Source of the DNA: GCA-2686265 sp036010965
GTDB taxonomy: Bacteria; Planctomycetota; UBA1135; GCA-002686595
NCBI GenBank assembly: GCA_036010965.1
Contig: DASCMO010000017.1
Location: 1 to 64,000 of the forward strand
Length of the DNA stretch: 64,000 bases
Direction: 5' to 3'
The notes beneath the pieces are model-generated. The model was not told the DNA's origin and did no database searches. It saw only the letters and a program-made list of their open reading frames with translations. The position numbers and the translations under genes are program-made. Numbering within the stretch: position 1 is the stretch's first letter; each line of letters opens with the position of its first letter. Positions 1 to 9,801 of the stretch are shown one piece after another.

Positions 1-1792
1 ACTGGACCGCGTACATACGCCGCAGGGAGTCCCCAGGCTTCATGGGGCGGACCTCGAGGGCGGCTGCCGTGCGCAGGAGGGCCAGGACAGAGTCCACCCG
101 CCCTGCCTGTTCACGCTCCAGCTGATCACTGGCGTGCACGTCAGCCTGGAGTTGGCGCGCCTGTTCGAGCCCTTGCCCGGCGGCGTCGGTGCCGTCGAAC
201 TCGGCGGCCAGGGCCCGCAGGCGGGCGATGCGCTCGGCGGGGGGGAGGTCGTTCTGTGCCAGGAGGGTGAAGGCCAGCTCGGCCTGGGTTTCGAACAGTC
301 GCTCCTGGGTGTCGTCATCGACGGGCGGCACCCCGGGCTCTGGTCCAGGCACGGGGAGCAGATCGGGAACATCGCCGCCGGCCAGGGTCGGATCGGGCAG
401 GACGGGCTGGCCCCCCGCGTCCGGGCCGGCGTTGCCCTTGCCGAACTGCGTGGCCCACCATGCGCCGCCCCCGAGGAGCACGGCGACGGTCACAAGGGGC
501 ATCCAGGCTACGCGCGTGCGCCGCGCGGGAGCGGCCTGAGCGCCGCCCCGGGCGGCCTGCTCGCTGGCGCCCGCTCGCATCTGGTCGATGTCCGCCAGCA
601 GTGCGGAAGCGGTCGGGTAGCGTTGGTCGGGATCGCGCTGCATGGCGCGCGAGATGATGGTGAGCACCTCCGCGGGCAGATCGTCCACCAGCTCCTGGAG
701 CGGTTGCGGATCATCGAACAGCTTGGCGCGCAGGATCGCTCGCGAGCTGCTGCCTTCGAAGGGGGTATGTCCCGACAGCAGGCGGTAGGCCGTCGCGCCC
801 AGGGAGTAGAGGTCCGAGCGGCAGTCCGCCAGACCGCCGCGCACCTGCTCGGGTGAGATGAAGTGCGGTGTCCCGAAGATCCGCCGGTCCCCTTGCTCCT
901 CGGCGTCGGTGTGGGTGGCGAGGCCCAGGTCGGCGATCTTCGTCACGCCGGCGTGGTTCTGCATCAGGTTGGCCGGCTTGATGTCGCGGTGCACAATCCC
1001 GCGCAATTCGGCGTACATCAGCCCGCTGGCCGCGTCGTGCAGGATCTCGAGCACCGTCCGCCAGTGGACCGGACCCTCCTTGATCACGCGCTCCTCGAGG
1101 GAGCCGCGGTCCATGTACTCCATCGAGAGGAAGTGCAGCCCGGAGTTTTCGCCGACGTCGTGTACGGTCACGACGTTCTGGTGATGGAGGGCGGCCGCGG
1201 CGCGAGCTTCGGCCTGGAAGCGCCGCACGAAGTCGGGCTCGGAGGCCAGGCGCGAGGGCAGCACCTTGATGGCGACCTGACGGTCGAGGCTCTCCTGCAA
1301 GGCCAGGTAGACGTCGCCCATCGAGCCGCGACCGAGGCGTTTCTCGAAGCGGTAGCCGGGGATGGTTGGCAGGCGTCGACGGGGCGCGGGGCTCGGGCTC
1401 GCGGCGCCCGTCTCCTCAACGATCGGCGGCGGCGCGGGAGCGGCGTGCTCCTCCACCAGGGGCTCGGAAGGGGCACCTTGGCGCGGCGGGACGATCTCCA
1501 GACGGCGCGATCCCAGGGTGATCACGTCGCCCGCCGCCAGGCGCGCCTGTGTGACGCGCGCGCCGTTGACGATCGTTCCGTACTCGGAACCGAGGTCCTT
1601 GAGGGCCCAGCCGCCGTTCCTGGCGCGGCCCAGGGCGCAGTGCAATTCGGCCACTCCCTGGCCGCTGAGCACCAGGTCGGCCTTCTCTGTGGAACTGCCG
1701 ATCACGAGCTGTCCGGAGCGCGGCAGCTCGGAGGGGGGGCCCTGTTCGCCGACGACGTACAGCAGCAGTCGCTCCTCGGAGGCGCGGCTCAT
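1..1792 (-). CDS. FHA-domain serine/threonine protein kinase (C-terminus off the window)
   Basis: Protein kinase likely acting on Ser/Thr residues in the cytoplasm and anchored in the membrane. Read from ATG at 1792, residues about 1-97 form an FHA phosphothreonine-binding domain (FHA-like GSEYGT and NG segments). A Hanks-type kinase domain follows: catalytic Lys of VAIKVL near residue 176, HRDIKPAN at about 268, and a metal-binding motif read as DLG instead of DFG. After the kinase comes one hydrophobic stretch (WMPLVTVAVLLGG) and then a charged, extracellular or periplasmic segment that stays open to base 2, ending in a PGDSL-like stretch. The frame has no stop, so the C-terminus is missing. 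Its ATG overlaps the stop of the upstream PLP-protein gene by four bases. Kinase identity is firm; substrates are unknown. Confidence 0.93.
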   Translation of the reverse strand, partial: MSRASEERLLLYVVGEQGPPSELPRSGQLVIGSSTEKADLVLSGQGVAELHCALGRARNGGWALKDLGSEYGTIVNGARVTQARLAAGDVITLGSRRLEIVPPRQGAPSEPLVEEHAAPAPPPIVEETGAASPSPAPRRRLPTIPGYRFEKRLGRGSMGDVYLALQESLDRQVAIKVLPSRLASEPDFVRRFQAEARAAAALHHQNVVTVHDVGENSGLHFLSMEYMDRGSLEERVIKEGPVHWRTVLEILHDAASGLMYAELRGIVHRDIKPANLMQNHAGVTKIADLGLATHTDAEEQGDRRIFGTPHFISPEQVRGGLADCRSDLYSLGATAYRLLSGHTPFEGSSSRAILRAKLFDDPQPLQELVDDLPAEVLTIISRAMQRDPDQRYPTASALLADIDQMRAGASEQAARGGAQAAPARRTRVAWMPLVTVAVLLGGGAWWATQFGKGNAGPDAGGQPVLPDPTLAGGDVPDLLPVPGPEPGVPPVDDDTQERLFETQAELAFTLLAQNDLPPAERIARLRALAAEFDGTDAAGQGLEQARQLQADVHASDQLEREQAGRVDSVLALLRTAAALEVRPMKPGDSLRRMYAVQ

Positions 1793-2547
1793 CGGGTCAT
1801 CTCCTCCAGACCTTCGAAGAGGGCGCTGCCGACGCGCACCATGTGGCTGCCCGCCGCCACGGCCGGCTCAAGGTCGCCGCTCATGCCCATCGAGAGCCGC
1901 ACCCGACCCTCGTGGAAGTGGGCCGCGGAGCCGGGGTCGGCCTCAAGCTCCGCGGCCAGGGCGGCGAGGGCATCGAAGCTCGCGCGGGCACCCTCGACGC
2001 CCGGCGCCGGGAGCGGAGCGATGTTCATCAGGCCCAGCAGGCGTACGTGTCCGAAGGAGCCGGCGCGGCGAGCGGCCTCGAGCACCTCGTCGGCCCGGAA
2101 ACCGTGTCGCCCCTCGGCCCGCGAGGTGCGCAGTTCGAGATAGATCGCGGGGCGGCGATCCAGGTCGGAGGCCACGCGCTCGATGGTCTCTAGCAGGCGC
2201 AGAGAGTCCACCGAGTGGATCACCTCCGCCAGGGCCACGACCCGCCGCGCCTTGTTGCGCTGCAGGTGGCCGAGGAAATGCCAGCGCGCGTGGGCTCCAG
2301 CGCTCGCGAGGTGCTCGGCCTTCTCGCTCAGGCCATCGAGCCGATTCTCTCCCAGCTCATGCTGGCCGAGGCGGCAGAGGGCCAGAGCGGTGGCCGGCGT
2401 GACCGATTTGGTGACGCACAGCAGCTCGACGGCGGAGGGGTCGCGACCCGCCGAATGTGCGGCGGCCCCAATGCGGCGTCGCACGCGGTCGAGGTTGTCT
2501 TGCAGGCTGGCGGGGGCCACGGGCAGAGTGTAGGCGAGCGATTCCAT
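1789..2547 (-). CDS. YggS/PLPBP family pyridoxal phosphate homeostasis protein
   Basis: Cytosolic PLP-binding protein of the YggS/PROSC family, which buffers pyridoxal 5'-phosphate and influences amino-acid balance; no enzymatic reaction is established for the family. The 252-residue product has the single-domain alanine-racemase-type barrel length usual for the family. It carries CVTK with the PLP-binding lysine at residue 47, GENR, WHFLGHLQRNK and IHSVDS, all diagnostic blocks. It lies 71 bases after tilS and its stop overlaps the kinase start (ATGA), so the three genes probably share a transcript. Confidence 0.93.
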   Translation of the reverse strand: MESLAYTLPVAPASLQDNLDRVRRRIGAAAHSAGRDPSAVELLCVTKSVTPATALALCRLGQHELGENRLDGLSEKAEHLASAGAHARWHFLGHLQRNKARRVVALAEVIHSVDSLRLLETIERVASDLDRRPAIYLELRTSRAEGRHGFRADEVLEAARRAGSFGHVRLLGLMNIAPLPAPGVEGARASFDALAALAAELEADPGSAAHFHEGRVRLSMGMSGDLEPAVAAGSHMVRVGSALFEGLEEMTR

Positions 2548-2618
2548 GCGAACGCGGAGAGCCTCGTAGGCTACCTGCCCACGGGCCGGAAGTCACCGCG
2601 AGGCCCTACGAGGCCCGC

Positions 2619-4160
2619 TCATTCTCCGAAGAGGGCGGCGCTCCCCTGGGAGAGGGCCGTGACCTCGGCCGCATCGTGCAGCTCCAGGCGCAAGCGGCGC
2701 GTCGTGTTCGGGAGCACCCGGCCGCTCTCGCCGGGACGCACGCCGGCCACCCACAGCAACTCCTCGCCGGCGAACACGAGGGGGACCCGTGAGCGTTCCT
2801 CGCGCGGGATGCCGGCGTCGGCCAGGAAACGCCCCAGGGGGCGATGGCCCGGGGCGCCCAGCCCGTGGAAGCGGTCGCCCGAGCGCGAGAAGCGCACCAC
2901 CAGGGGGTCGCGAGTCGGGCCGGGAGCGAGCTCGACGGTCACAGCCGAGCGGGGCACGCCCGCGCTCGGAGGCAGGTCGACCCACTGCGCCGAGATAGAG
3001 CGCCCGTCCGCCAGGGTGACGGCGCCCGGCACGCGCAGCTCTAGTTCGGGAGGGCCGAGGCCGTGAGGGTTTCCGAAGGGCATCACGGCCTGGCGCGGGC
3101 GGTCCGCCGGGGTGGTCCAGAGCGGTTCGAGGGCCGTCGAGGGAGGGGAGAGGTGCAGGAGGTCGGAGCGCAACTGCAGGCTCCAGCCCCCGGGCAGATG
3201 GTGTCGCGCGCAGCGACCGAGCGCGAGGTCGGAGAGGACGCGCTCGAGCACCTCGCGCGTGGGCGCGCGGGTGGTGCCCTCGGTCAACAGCCGCCACAGG
3301 GCTCGGCGCCGTAGGGGCAGGACCAGGTGCATCACTTCGGCCCGCGGGAGGGTCCCACCGATGTGTGCGTCGCGCCGGCTGCGGCGCGCCGCGGCGTGCA
3401 CCGGCGGGCGCCAGACGATGTGGGCCGTGCGCACGGCGAGCTCGCTCTCGAGGGTCTCGATCTCCCGTCCGAAGGCCAGCAGGTTGCGCCGCGCCTCGGG
3501 ACCGCAGGCGGCGGAGAGAACATCCAGCAGCTCGTGCCGCACGCGGTTGCGGGTGAAGCGGGCGTCCGTGTTAGAGCTATCCTCGCGCCAGTCGATGCCG
3601 CGGCTCGTCAGCAGCTCGCGTACCTCCTCGCGCCGCATGTCGATCAGGGGGCGTACGACCGTCACCCCCGCCACGGTCGCTCGGGGCCGGAGCCCGGCCA
3701 GGCCGGCCATGTCCGTGCCGCGCAGCCAGCGCATCAGGAGCGTCTCGAGGGCGTCGTCGGCGTGGTGTCCGGTGGCAACGCAGGCGACCTGCAGGCGCCG
3801 GGCCTCGGCGGCCAGGGCGCGGTAGCGCGCATGGCGTGCGCGCGCTTCCAGGTTGCCTCCGTCGGGATCGATGGGGGCGCGCCGTCGCACGAAGGGAATT
3901 TCCAGGCGAGTGCAGAGTCGCGCGCAGAACTCGGAGTCGCCTCGGCTCTCGGTGCCGCGTAGCTCGTGCTCGACATGGATTGCCCAGACTGGCGGTCGAG
4001 GCCTGGCCCAGGCCGCGAGGTGCAGGAGCAGGACGCTGTCGGCGCCGCCCGAGAGGGCGATCAGGACCGGGTCCCGCGGGCCGATATCGACGCGCGCCAC
4101 GAGCCGCGCCCAGCGTGCTCGGCGATCGCCACTGGTGGGGTCTCGGTGGTCGTCGGGCAC
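2619..4160 (-). CDS. tilS: tRNA(Ile)-lysidine synthetase
   Basis: Converts cytidine 34 of the AUA-decoding tRNA-Ile to lysidine using ATP and lysine, in the cytoplasm. The N-terminal PP-loop ATPase is clear: LIALSGGADS (SGG at residues 37-39), HVEHELRG, ATGHHADDALETLLMRWLRGT, and REDSSNTD..RNRVRHELL. The C-terminal half has the weaker substrate-binding region of the family, including a GDRF-type motif. The frame stays open upstream to an ATG at 4334, but that stretch is arginine/proline rich and unlike TilS. I chose GTG at 4160, which puts the PP-loop at the usual distance and gives 513 residues. No clear ribosome binding site precedes it, so the start is uncertain. Confidence 0.93.
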   Translation of the reverse strand: MPDDHRDPTSGDRRARWARLVARVDIGPRDPVLIALSGGADSVLLLHLAAWARPRPPVWAIHVEHELRGTESRGDSEFCARLCTRLEIPFVRRRAPIDPDGGNLEARARHARYRALAAEARRLQVACVATGHHADDALETLLMRWLRGTDMAGLAGLRPRATVAGVTVVRPLIDMRREEVRELLTSRGIDWREDSSNTDARFTRNRVRHELLDVLSAACGPEARRNLLAFGREIETLESELAVRTAHIVWRPPVHAAARRSRRDAHIGGTLPRAEVMHLVLPLRRRALWRLLTEGTTRAPTREVLERVLSDLALGRCARHHLPGGWSLQLRSDLLHLSPPSTALEPLWTTPADRPRQAVMPFGNPHGLGPPELELRVPGAVTLADGRSISAQWVDLPPSAGVPRSAVTVELAPGPTRDPLVVRFSRSGDRFHGLGAPGHRPLGRFLADAGIPREERSRVPLVFAGEELLWVAGVRPGESGRVLPNTTRRLRLELHDAAEVTALSQGSAALFGE

Positions 4161-4479
4161 GCTAGCTGGGTGGCCGGTGATCAGCCGGCGGATCGATTGG
4201 GCAGGGGCTCGGGTACCGCGATGCGGCCGTCGACACCGATTGATCCAATCGGCCGGGCGGGGTAGTCTCACCGCCCGAATCGTCGGAAACCTGCCTCTCG
4301 GGGTACGAACGCCGGGCCTCCGCGGCGGCGGCATTCCGACTTCCTGAGCCGTCGCCTTCCAGCGGGCCCTTCGCGTTCGAGCCCTGCGGGTCCTGAACCC
4401 CGCTTCTGGGACGCCTGCGGACCCGACCTAGTGCCCATTTTCGCCCACCCTCCCTCTTCCTCCTCACCAGTCACCAGTC
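4161..4479. other. divergent intergenic region between tilS and gap
   Basis: This 319-base gap separates leftward tilS from rightward gap and should hold both promoters. No convincing reading frame is present. The visible structure is a short palindrome (4236-4252) with an extra similar half-site near 4194-4200. The gap ATG has no strong Shine-Dalgarno sequence in front of it. Confidence 0.6.
4236..4252. promoter_or_regulatory. candidate operator palindrome upstream of gap
   Basis: A perfect inverted repeat with seven-base arms CCGATTG and CAATCGG around ATC. A further GATTGG half-site in the same family of sequence lies at 4194-4200. Position in a divergent promoter region suggests a repressor site for gap and/or tilS, but no regulator can be named. 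Confidence 0.3.
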
Positions 4480-5478
<999 letters not shown>

Positions 5479-5503
5479 GACTCTCGGAAAAGGCGCTCGG
5501 CCC

Positions 5504-6685
5504 ATGACCCTCGACGTTCGCGGAATGGAGACCCTGGACCTGGCCGGCAAGCGGGTCCTGATTCGCGTCGACTTCAACGTGCCCCTGGACGGGGGCACGA
5601 TCACCGACGACACGCGCATCCGCGCCGCCCTGCCCACGCTGCTCGAGGTCCTCGCGGCCGGGGGCGTCCCGGTCCTGCTCAGCCATCTCGGCCGGCCCGG
5701 CGGACAGGTGCGCGAGGAGCTGCGCCTGGACCCGGTGGCTGAGCGCCTCGAGCAGCTGCTCGAGGGGCCGCTCGTCAAGCTGGACGAGTGCGTGGGCGAG
5801 TCCGTCGCGGCGGCCGTCGCCGCGGCTGCGCCGGGGACCTGCTTGCTGCTCGAGAACGTGCGCTTCGAGGCCGGAGAGACGCGCGGCGATCCGGAGCTGG
5901 CGGCCGCCATGGCCTCGCTCGGTGATGTGTTCATCAACGACGCCTTCGGCAGCTCCCACCGCGCCCACTGTTCGGTGGCGGGTATTGCCGCCCACCTTCC
6001 CTCGGCGGCGGGGCGCCTCGTGTGCGCCGAGCTGGACGCCTTCCGGCGCCTCCTCGACGACCCCGAAGAACCCTTCGTGGCGATCCTGGGGGGCGCCAAG
6101 GTCTCCGACAAGTTGCCCGTCATCGAGCAGTTGATCGAGCGCGTGTCCACCATCGTTATCGGTGGCGGGATGGCCTACACCTTCCTCGTGGCGCGCGGGG
6201 AGTCGGTGGGAGATTCGCTGGTCGAGGAAGAGCAGCTCGAGCTCGTGCGCCAGACCGCGGCGAAGGCTGAACGCGAGGGCGTGGAACTCGTCCTGCCCAG
6301 CGACCACGTGATCGCCGAGGCTTTCGGTGACGAGGGCAGCGCGCGCGTGGTCGCGGGTGAGATCCCCGAGGGCTGGATGGCCCTCGACATCGGGCCGCGT
6401 TCGTGCGAGCGCGCGGTGGAGGTCGTCGCCGGCGCCCGCACCCTGGTCTGGAACGGCCCCATGGGGGTCTTCGAACTGGAGGCCTTCCGCAGCGGGACCG
6501 AGGCCGTCGGCCGTGCGGTCGCGGCCTGCGAGGGCTACACCGTTGTCGGCGGTGGCGATTCCGTGGCGGCCATCGGCCTCCTGGGCCTCTCGGAGAGCAT
6601 CGACCACATCTCCACCGGCGGGGGCGCTTCCCTCGAGCTGCTCGAGGGCCGTGACCTACCGGGGATCGCGGTCCTGGCGGACTGA
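5504..6685 (+). CDS. pgk: phosphoglycerate kinase
   Basis: Transfers phosphate from 1,3-bisphosphoglycerate to ADP, the step after Gap. The 393-residue product has the substrate-binding RVDFNVPL start, the DTRI and SHLGRP blocks, LLENVRF, FINDAFGSSHRAH and the nucleotide-site GGAKVSDK. Near the end come WNGPMGVFE and GGGDSVAAI. An in-frame ATG at 5525 is an alternative start; 5504 is kept because a GGAAAAGG stretch precedes it. It sits between gap and rpe on the same strand. Confidence 0.98.
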   Translation: MTLDVRGMETLDLAGKRVLIRVDFNVPLDGGTITDDTRIRAALPTLLEVLAAGGVPVLLSHLGRPGGQVREELRLDPVAERLEQLLEGPLVKLDECVGESVAAAVAAAAPGTCLLLENVRFEAGETRGDPELAAAMASLGDVFINDAFGSSHRAHCSVAGIAAHLPSAAGRLVCAELDAFRRLLDDPEEPFVAILGGAKVSDKLPVIEQLIERVSTIVIGGGMAYTFLVARGESVGDSLVEEEQLELVRQTAAKAEREGVELVLPSDHVIAEAFGDEGSARVVAGEIPEGWMALDIGPRSCERAVEVVAGARTLVWNGPMGVFELEAFRSGTEAVGRAVAACEGYTVVGGGDSVAAIGLLGLSESIDHISTGGGASLELLEGRDLPGIAVLAD

Positions 6686-6744
6686 GCGTTGGTTCGCGGT
6701 GCCCGTTTTCGCGCCCGGACGTGAAGGGGGCTCGCGCCCGGGAC

Positions 6745-6750
6745 TACAAT
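6745..6750 (+). promoter_or_regulatory. possible -10 element upstream of rpe
   Basis: TACAAT within GGGACTACAATGG. A very similar context (CGCGACTACAGTAG) precedes panB at 12861, with a shared CCCGnGACTACA core. The pair suggests a vegetative -10 motif of the TACRNT type in this organism. It lies 42 bases before the chosen rpe start; no clear -35 box was seen. Confidence 0.35.
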
Positions 6751-6792
6751 GGGGCTCGCTTCGAACCGACGCCGGCCGCACCGTACGACACC

Positions 6793-7488
6793 ATGGATGA
6801 ACGCCCGTTTCTGATCGCGCCCTCCCTGCTGGCCTGCGATTTCGCTGACCTGCGAGGCGAGATGGCCAGGGTCGAGGCGGCCGGAGCGGACTGGCTGCAC
6901 GTGGACGTGATGGACGGCCACTTCGTCCCTAATTTGTCGATCGGCCCGCCGGTGGTGGAGAGCATCCACGCCGCAGCCAGTTTGCCGCTCGACGTGCACC
7001 TGATGATCTCCTCCCCGGCGAGTTTCGCCGGCGCGTTCGCGCGCGCGGGAGCGGCGGTGTTGACCTTCCATATCGAGACGACCGATTCCGTCACTCAGGC
7101 GCGTGAGGTCGTGGGCGCCTTCCGCGACGAGGGCATCGAGAAGGTCGGCGTGGCCCTCAATCCCGACCAGAGCATCGAGAGCGTGGCGGACCTGCTCGAG
7201 GAGGTCGATCTGGTGCTCGTCATGAGCGTCTTCCCGGGTTTCGGTGGCCAGGCGTTCCTGCCCGCGGTGCTGGAGAAGGTGCGCTGGCTGCGGGAGCGCG
7301 GCTGGGAGGGCCACGTCGAGATGGACGGCGGCCTCAACGGCGAGACGATCCCATCATGCGCGGCCGCCGGCGCCGACGTCCTGGTCGCCGGATCGGCGAT
7401 CTTTGGAGCAGACGATATCCCGGCCACGATCGAGGCTTTTCGAAGCGCGGCCGAAGAGGCTCGGGCGGAGGAGAGCCGTGTCCGCTGA
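6793..7488 (+). CDS. rpe: ribulose-phosphate 3-epimerase
   Basis: Interconverts ribulose 5-phosphate and xylulose 5-phosphate in the pentose phosphate or Calvin pathway. The barrel motifs are plain: IAPSLLACDF at the N-terminus, WLHVDVMDGHFVPN with metal-binding His and Asp, DVHLM, VGVALNP, VLVMSVFPGFGGQ and MDGG near the phosphate site. The frame extends upstream to 6721, but ATG at 6793 gives 231 residues, close to the normal length, and starts right at the first beta strand. Upstream bases contain a possible -10 box. Confidence 0.96.
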   Translation: MDERPFLIAPSLLACDFADLRGEMARVEAAGADWLHVDVMDGHFVPNLSIGPPVVESIHAAASLPLDVHLMISSPASFAGAFARAGAAVLTFHIETTDSVTQAREVVGAFRDEGIEKVGVALNPDQSIESVADLLEEVDLVLVMSVFPGFGGQAFLPAVLEKVRWLRERGWEGHVEMDGGLNGETIPSCAAAGADVLVAGSAIFGADDIPATIEAFRSAAEEARAEESRVR

Positions 7489-7591
7489 ACCCCTCGGGGC
7501 CGATGCGAAAGGGGTCCAGTTCGACCCCGTGACGTCCGAAGAGACGGGGGGCTCCCGTGGGCATTACCCGAAGGCGAGTCCGGAGGAGATC

Positions 7592-8497
7592 GTGAGCGCG
7601 GAGGAAAATAACCCCGAACAACCCCACGAGCCGGCCGCGAAGGACGGTGGCGCGGGGGACGGCGGGCGCCGCCGCCTGCGCTGGAAGAAGAAGGAGCTCC
7701 CCGGAGGCCTGTGGCTCAAGTGCGAAGCCTGCGCCTCGACCATCTACCGCAAGGAGCTCGAGGGCAAGGGCATGGTCTGCCCCTCCTGCGGCTTCCACTT
7801 CACCTTGCCGGGCGCCGAGCGCATCCGGATGGTGCTCGACGAGAACACCTGGGAGGAGTTCTTCGCCGACCTCACCTCCCTCGATCGCCTGGGATTCACC
7901 GACAAGATCTCCTACGCGGAGAAGCTGAAGCGGACGGTCGAGCGTACGGGCCAGAATGAGGCGCTCCTGTGCGGCACCGGGGAGATCGAGAACCGCCCGG
8001 TGGTCCTGGTGGTGCTCGATTTCAAGTTCATGGGCGGCTCGATGGGCGAGGTGGTCGGCGAGAAGATCGCCCTGGCCTGCGAGCTTGCGCAGAAGCACCA
8101 TCGGCCCCTGGTGATCTTCACCAGCTCCGGCGGCGCGCGCATGCACGAGGGCATGCTGTCGCTGATGCAGATGGCGAAGACCTGCGCCGCCCTGCGCTCC
8201 CTGAGCGAGGCCGGCGGCTTCTCGGTCTGCGTCCTGACCAACCCGACCACCGGCGGCGTGACCGCCTCCTTCGCGGCGGTCTGCGACCTGACCCTGGCCG
8301 AGCCGGGTGCACTGATCGGTTTTGCCGGTCCGCGGGTGATCGCCACGACCCTCAAGCAGGAGCTGCCGCCCGGTTTTCAGCGCGCAGAGTTCCTGCTCGA
8401 GAAGGGGCACCTCGACGCGATCGTCGAGCGCCACGAGCTGCGCGACACCCTCGCGCGCCTGATCGACTACGGCCGCGACGCCTGGAGCGCCGAGTAG
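7592..8497 (+). CDS. accD: acetyl-CoA carboxylase carboxyltransferase subunit beta
   Basis: Beta subunit of the carboxyltransferase that moves CO2 from biotin to acetyl-CoA, forming malonyl-CoA for fatty acid synthesis; it needs AccA, which is not in this window. It has a zinc ribbon CEAC...CPSCG, then DSLDRLGFTD-like and FMGGSMGEVVGEK blocks and the oxyanion segment TSSGGARMHEG. NPTTGGVTASFA and FAGPRVI follow. GTG at 7592 has a GGAGGAG site seven bases upstream and gives 301 residues, the usual size. A second in-frame GTG at 7478, also with a good ribosome site, would overlap the rpe end and add 38 residues. Confidence 0.94.
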   Translation: MSAEENNPEQPHEPAAKDGGAGDGGRRRLRWKKKELPGGLWLKCEACASTIYRKELEGKGMVCPSCGFHFTLPGAERIRMVLDENTWEEFFADLTSLDRLGFTDKISYAEKLKRTVERTGQNEALLCGTGEIENRPVVLVVLDFKFMGGSMGEVVGEKIALACELAQKHHRPLVIFTSSGGARMHEGMLSLMQMAKTCAALRSLSEAGGFSVCVLTNPTTGGVTASFAAVCDLTLAEPGALIGFAGPRVIATTLKQELPPGFQRAEFLLEKGHLDAIVERHELRDTLARLIDYGRDAWSAE

Positions 8498-8519
8498 GCT
8501 GGTTGCGCCGACGGGCTCC

Positions 8520-9740
8520 TCAGGGAGTGCGGCGTAGGCGCATCAGCCAGCTGTCGAACTGGTCGGGGGCGGGAGAGCCCAGGCCGCGATCGACCGCCGT
8601 CGCAAGTCGATTGGTCCACAACAGGGGCCAGGTCAAGAGTCCCTTTAGCTGCTGTTCGTTGAGGTGCATTGCCTCGGGGATCGGGCGCGTGAGCTGATAG
8701 GCCGCGGAGGCCTCGTGGGCGAAGCCCCGCTCGGCGAGCTCGGTGTGCACCTCCTCGCGCGTGAGGGCGTTCAGCTCCCGTACCGGCAGCAGGGGCCGTC
8801 GCGCCCGCCGGCGCCGGAAGCCGCGCGAGTCGCGGTGGATGTCGCCGATGACCAGCACGCCGCCGGGGGCCACGGTGGAGGCCAGTCCGTCGAGCCAGGG
8901 TCCGCGCTCGGGGGCGAAGCTGATCACGCCGGAGGAGAGCACCAGGTCGAAGGGCGCCTCGCCGGCGGCGGGGAAGGGCGGCTGTTCTCCGAAGCCCGTC
9001 GCACCACGCGCGTCGCCGATCCCCGCCGCCGCGGCGTTGGACTCGGCGATTGCGACCATCTGCGGGCTGGGGTCGAAGAAGCGCAGCTCGCGCGCCGCGT
9101 GCCTGCGCGCGGCCTCGATCCCGACCCAGCCCGCGCCGCAGCCGAAGTCGAGGATGCGTGCGCCGTCGGGTGCGTCGCCGTAGCGACCGACCAGTCGCCG
9201 CATCCAGCGAAAGTGCGGGTAGCCTGGTGCGCCCGGCGTGCCGTTCCAGCCCCCGGCGGCCTGATCGAACTTCTCGACCGTGAAGGCCGGGGACATGACG
9301 TGAGTTCGGCGCTGGGCGACGAGCAGGGTGCCGGGCGGGGCGTCCCCGTCCGGACCTTCCACCGGCCGCTCCCCCTGCAGGGTGCGACGGCGCGTGCGGT
9401 TGGGCCCGACGGCGTAGACGGCGACCATGTGGAATTGCGGCCAGAGGCCGTCGCGCACCTGCGCCTGTTGCCGGTCCGTCCATCGTCCGGGGAGGAAGAG
9501 CAGGAGCAGGCCGTCGGGGGACAGGGCCTCGCCGCCGAGGGTCGCCTGGGCAGCCAGGGAGCCGCCGCCGCGGGGATCGGGGCCCTCGAGCGTCGCCAAC
9601 AGGGCGGGACGGTCGCCGGCGGCGCCCGCAGTGGCGGGGCGCGCCACAATGGCTGGGTCCAGGCCCAGGTCCGTCAGGACATGGGCCAGTTGCGCGGGCT
9701 CAGGTTCGGCCCGGAGGGAGCTCGGAAGCGGGGCTTGCAA
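8520..9740 (-). CDS. class I SAM-dependent methyltransferase
   Basis: Predicted methyltransferase of unknown substrate. The C-terminal two thirds hold the Rossmann-type SAM fold: ILDFGCGAGWVGIEAA (motif I), an acidic end of strand 2 at FFDPS, then FDLVLSSGVISFAP and LASTVAPGGVLVIGDI. The N-terminal part (LTDLGLDPAIVARP, LLLLFLPGRW) is not recognised. The frame is open to 10004, but that part lies inside the upstream oxygenase-like gene, so the true start is below 9802. No ATG is available; TTG at 9740 is the first in-frame candidate, and it lacks a clear ribosome site. It converges with accD, 22 bases apart. Confidence 0.8.
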   Translation of the reverse strand: MQAPLPSSLRAEPEPAQLAHVLTDLGLDPAIVARPATAGAAGDRPALLATLEGPDPRGGGSLAAQATLGGEALSPDGLLLLFLPGRWTDRQQAQVRDGLWPQFHMVAVYAVGPNRTRRRTLQGERPVEGPDGDAPPGTLLVAQRRTHVMSPAFTVEKFDQAAGGWNGTPGAPGYPHFRWMRRLVGRYGDAPDGARILDFGCGAGWVGIEAARRHAARELRFFDPSPQMVAIAESNAAAAGIGDARGATGFGEQPPFPAAGEAPFDLVLSSGVISFAPERGPWLDGLASTVAPGGVLVIGDIHRDSRGFRRRRARRPLLPVRELNALTREEVHTELAERGFAHEASAAYQLTRPIPEAMHLNEQQLKGLLTWPLLWTNRLATAVDRGLGSPAPDQFDSWLMRLRRTP

Positions 9741-9801
9741 GGGACTGGCGGGGGGCGGCCCGGGCCGCGCGGATCTCCTTATACCAGGATCGCGGCCGGA
9801 C

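Noticed and set aside
863..2143. A 426-codon plus-strand frame opposite the kinase and YggS genes
   Set aside because: The minus strand carries HRDIKPAN, FHA and YggS blocks; the plus frame has none.
2593..4334. TilS start at ATG 4334
   Set aside because: The extra 58 residues are Arg/Pro-rich, unlike TilS, and would run through most of the divergent promoter region; GTG at 4160 fits the family length better.
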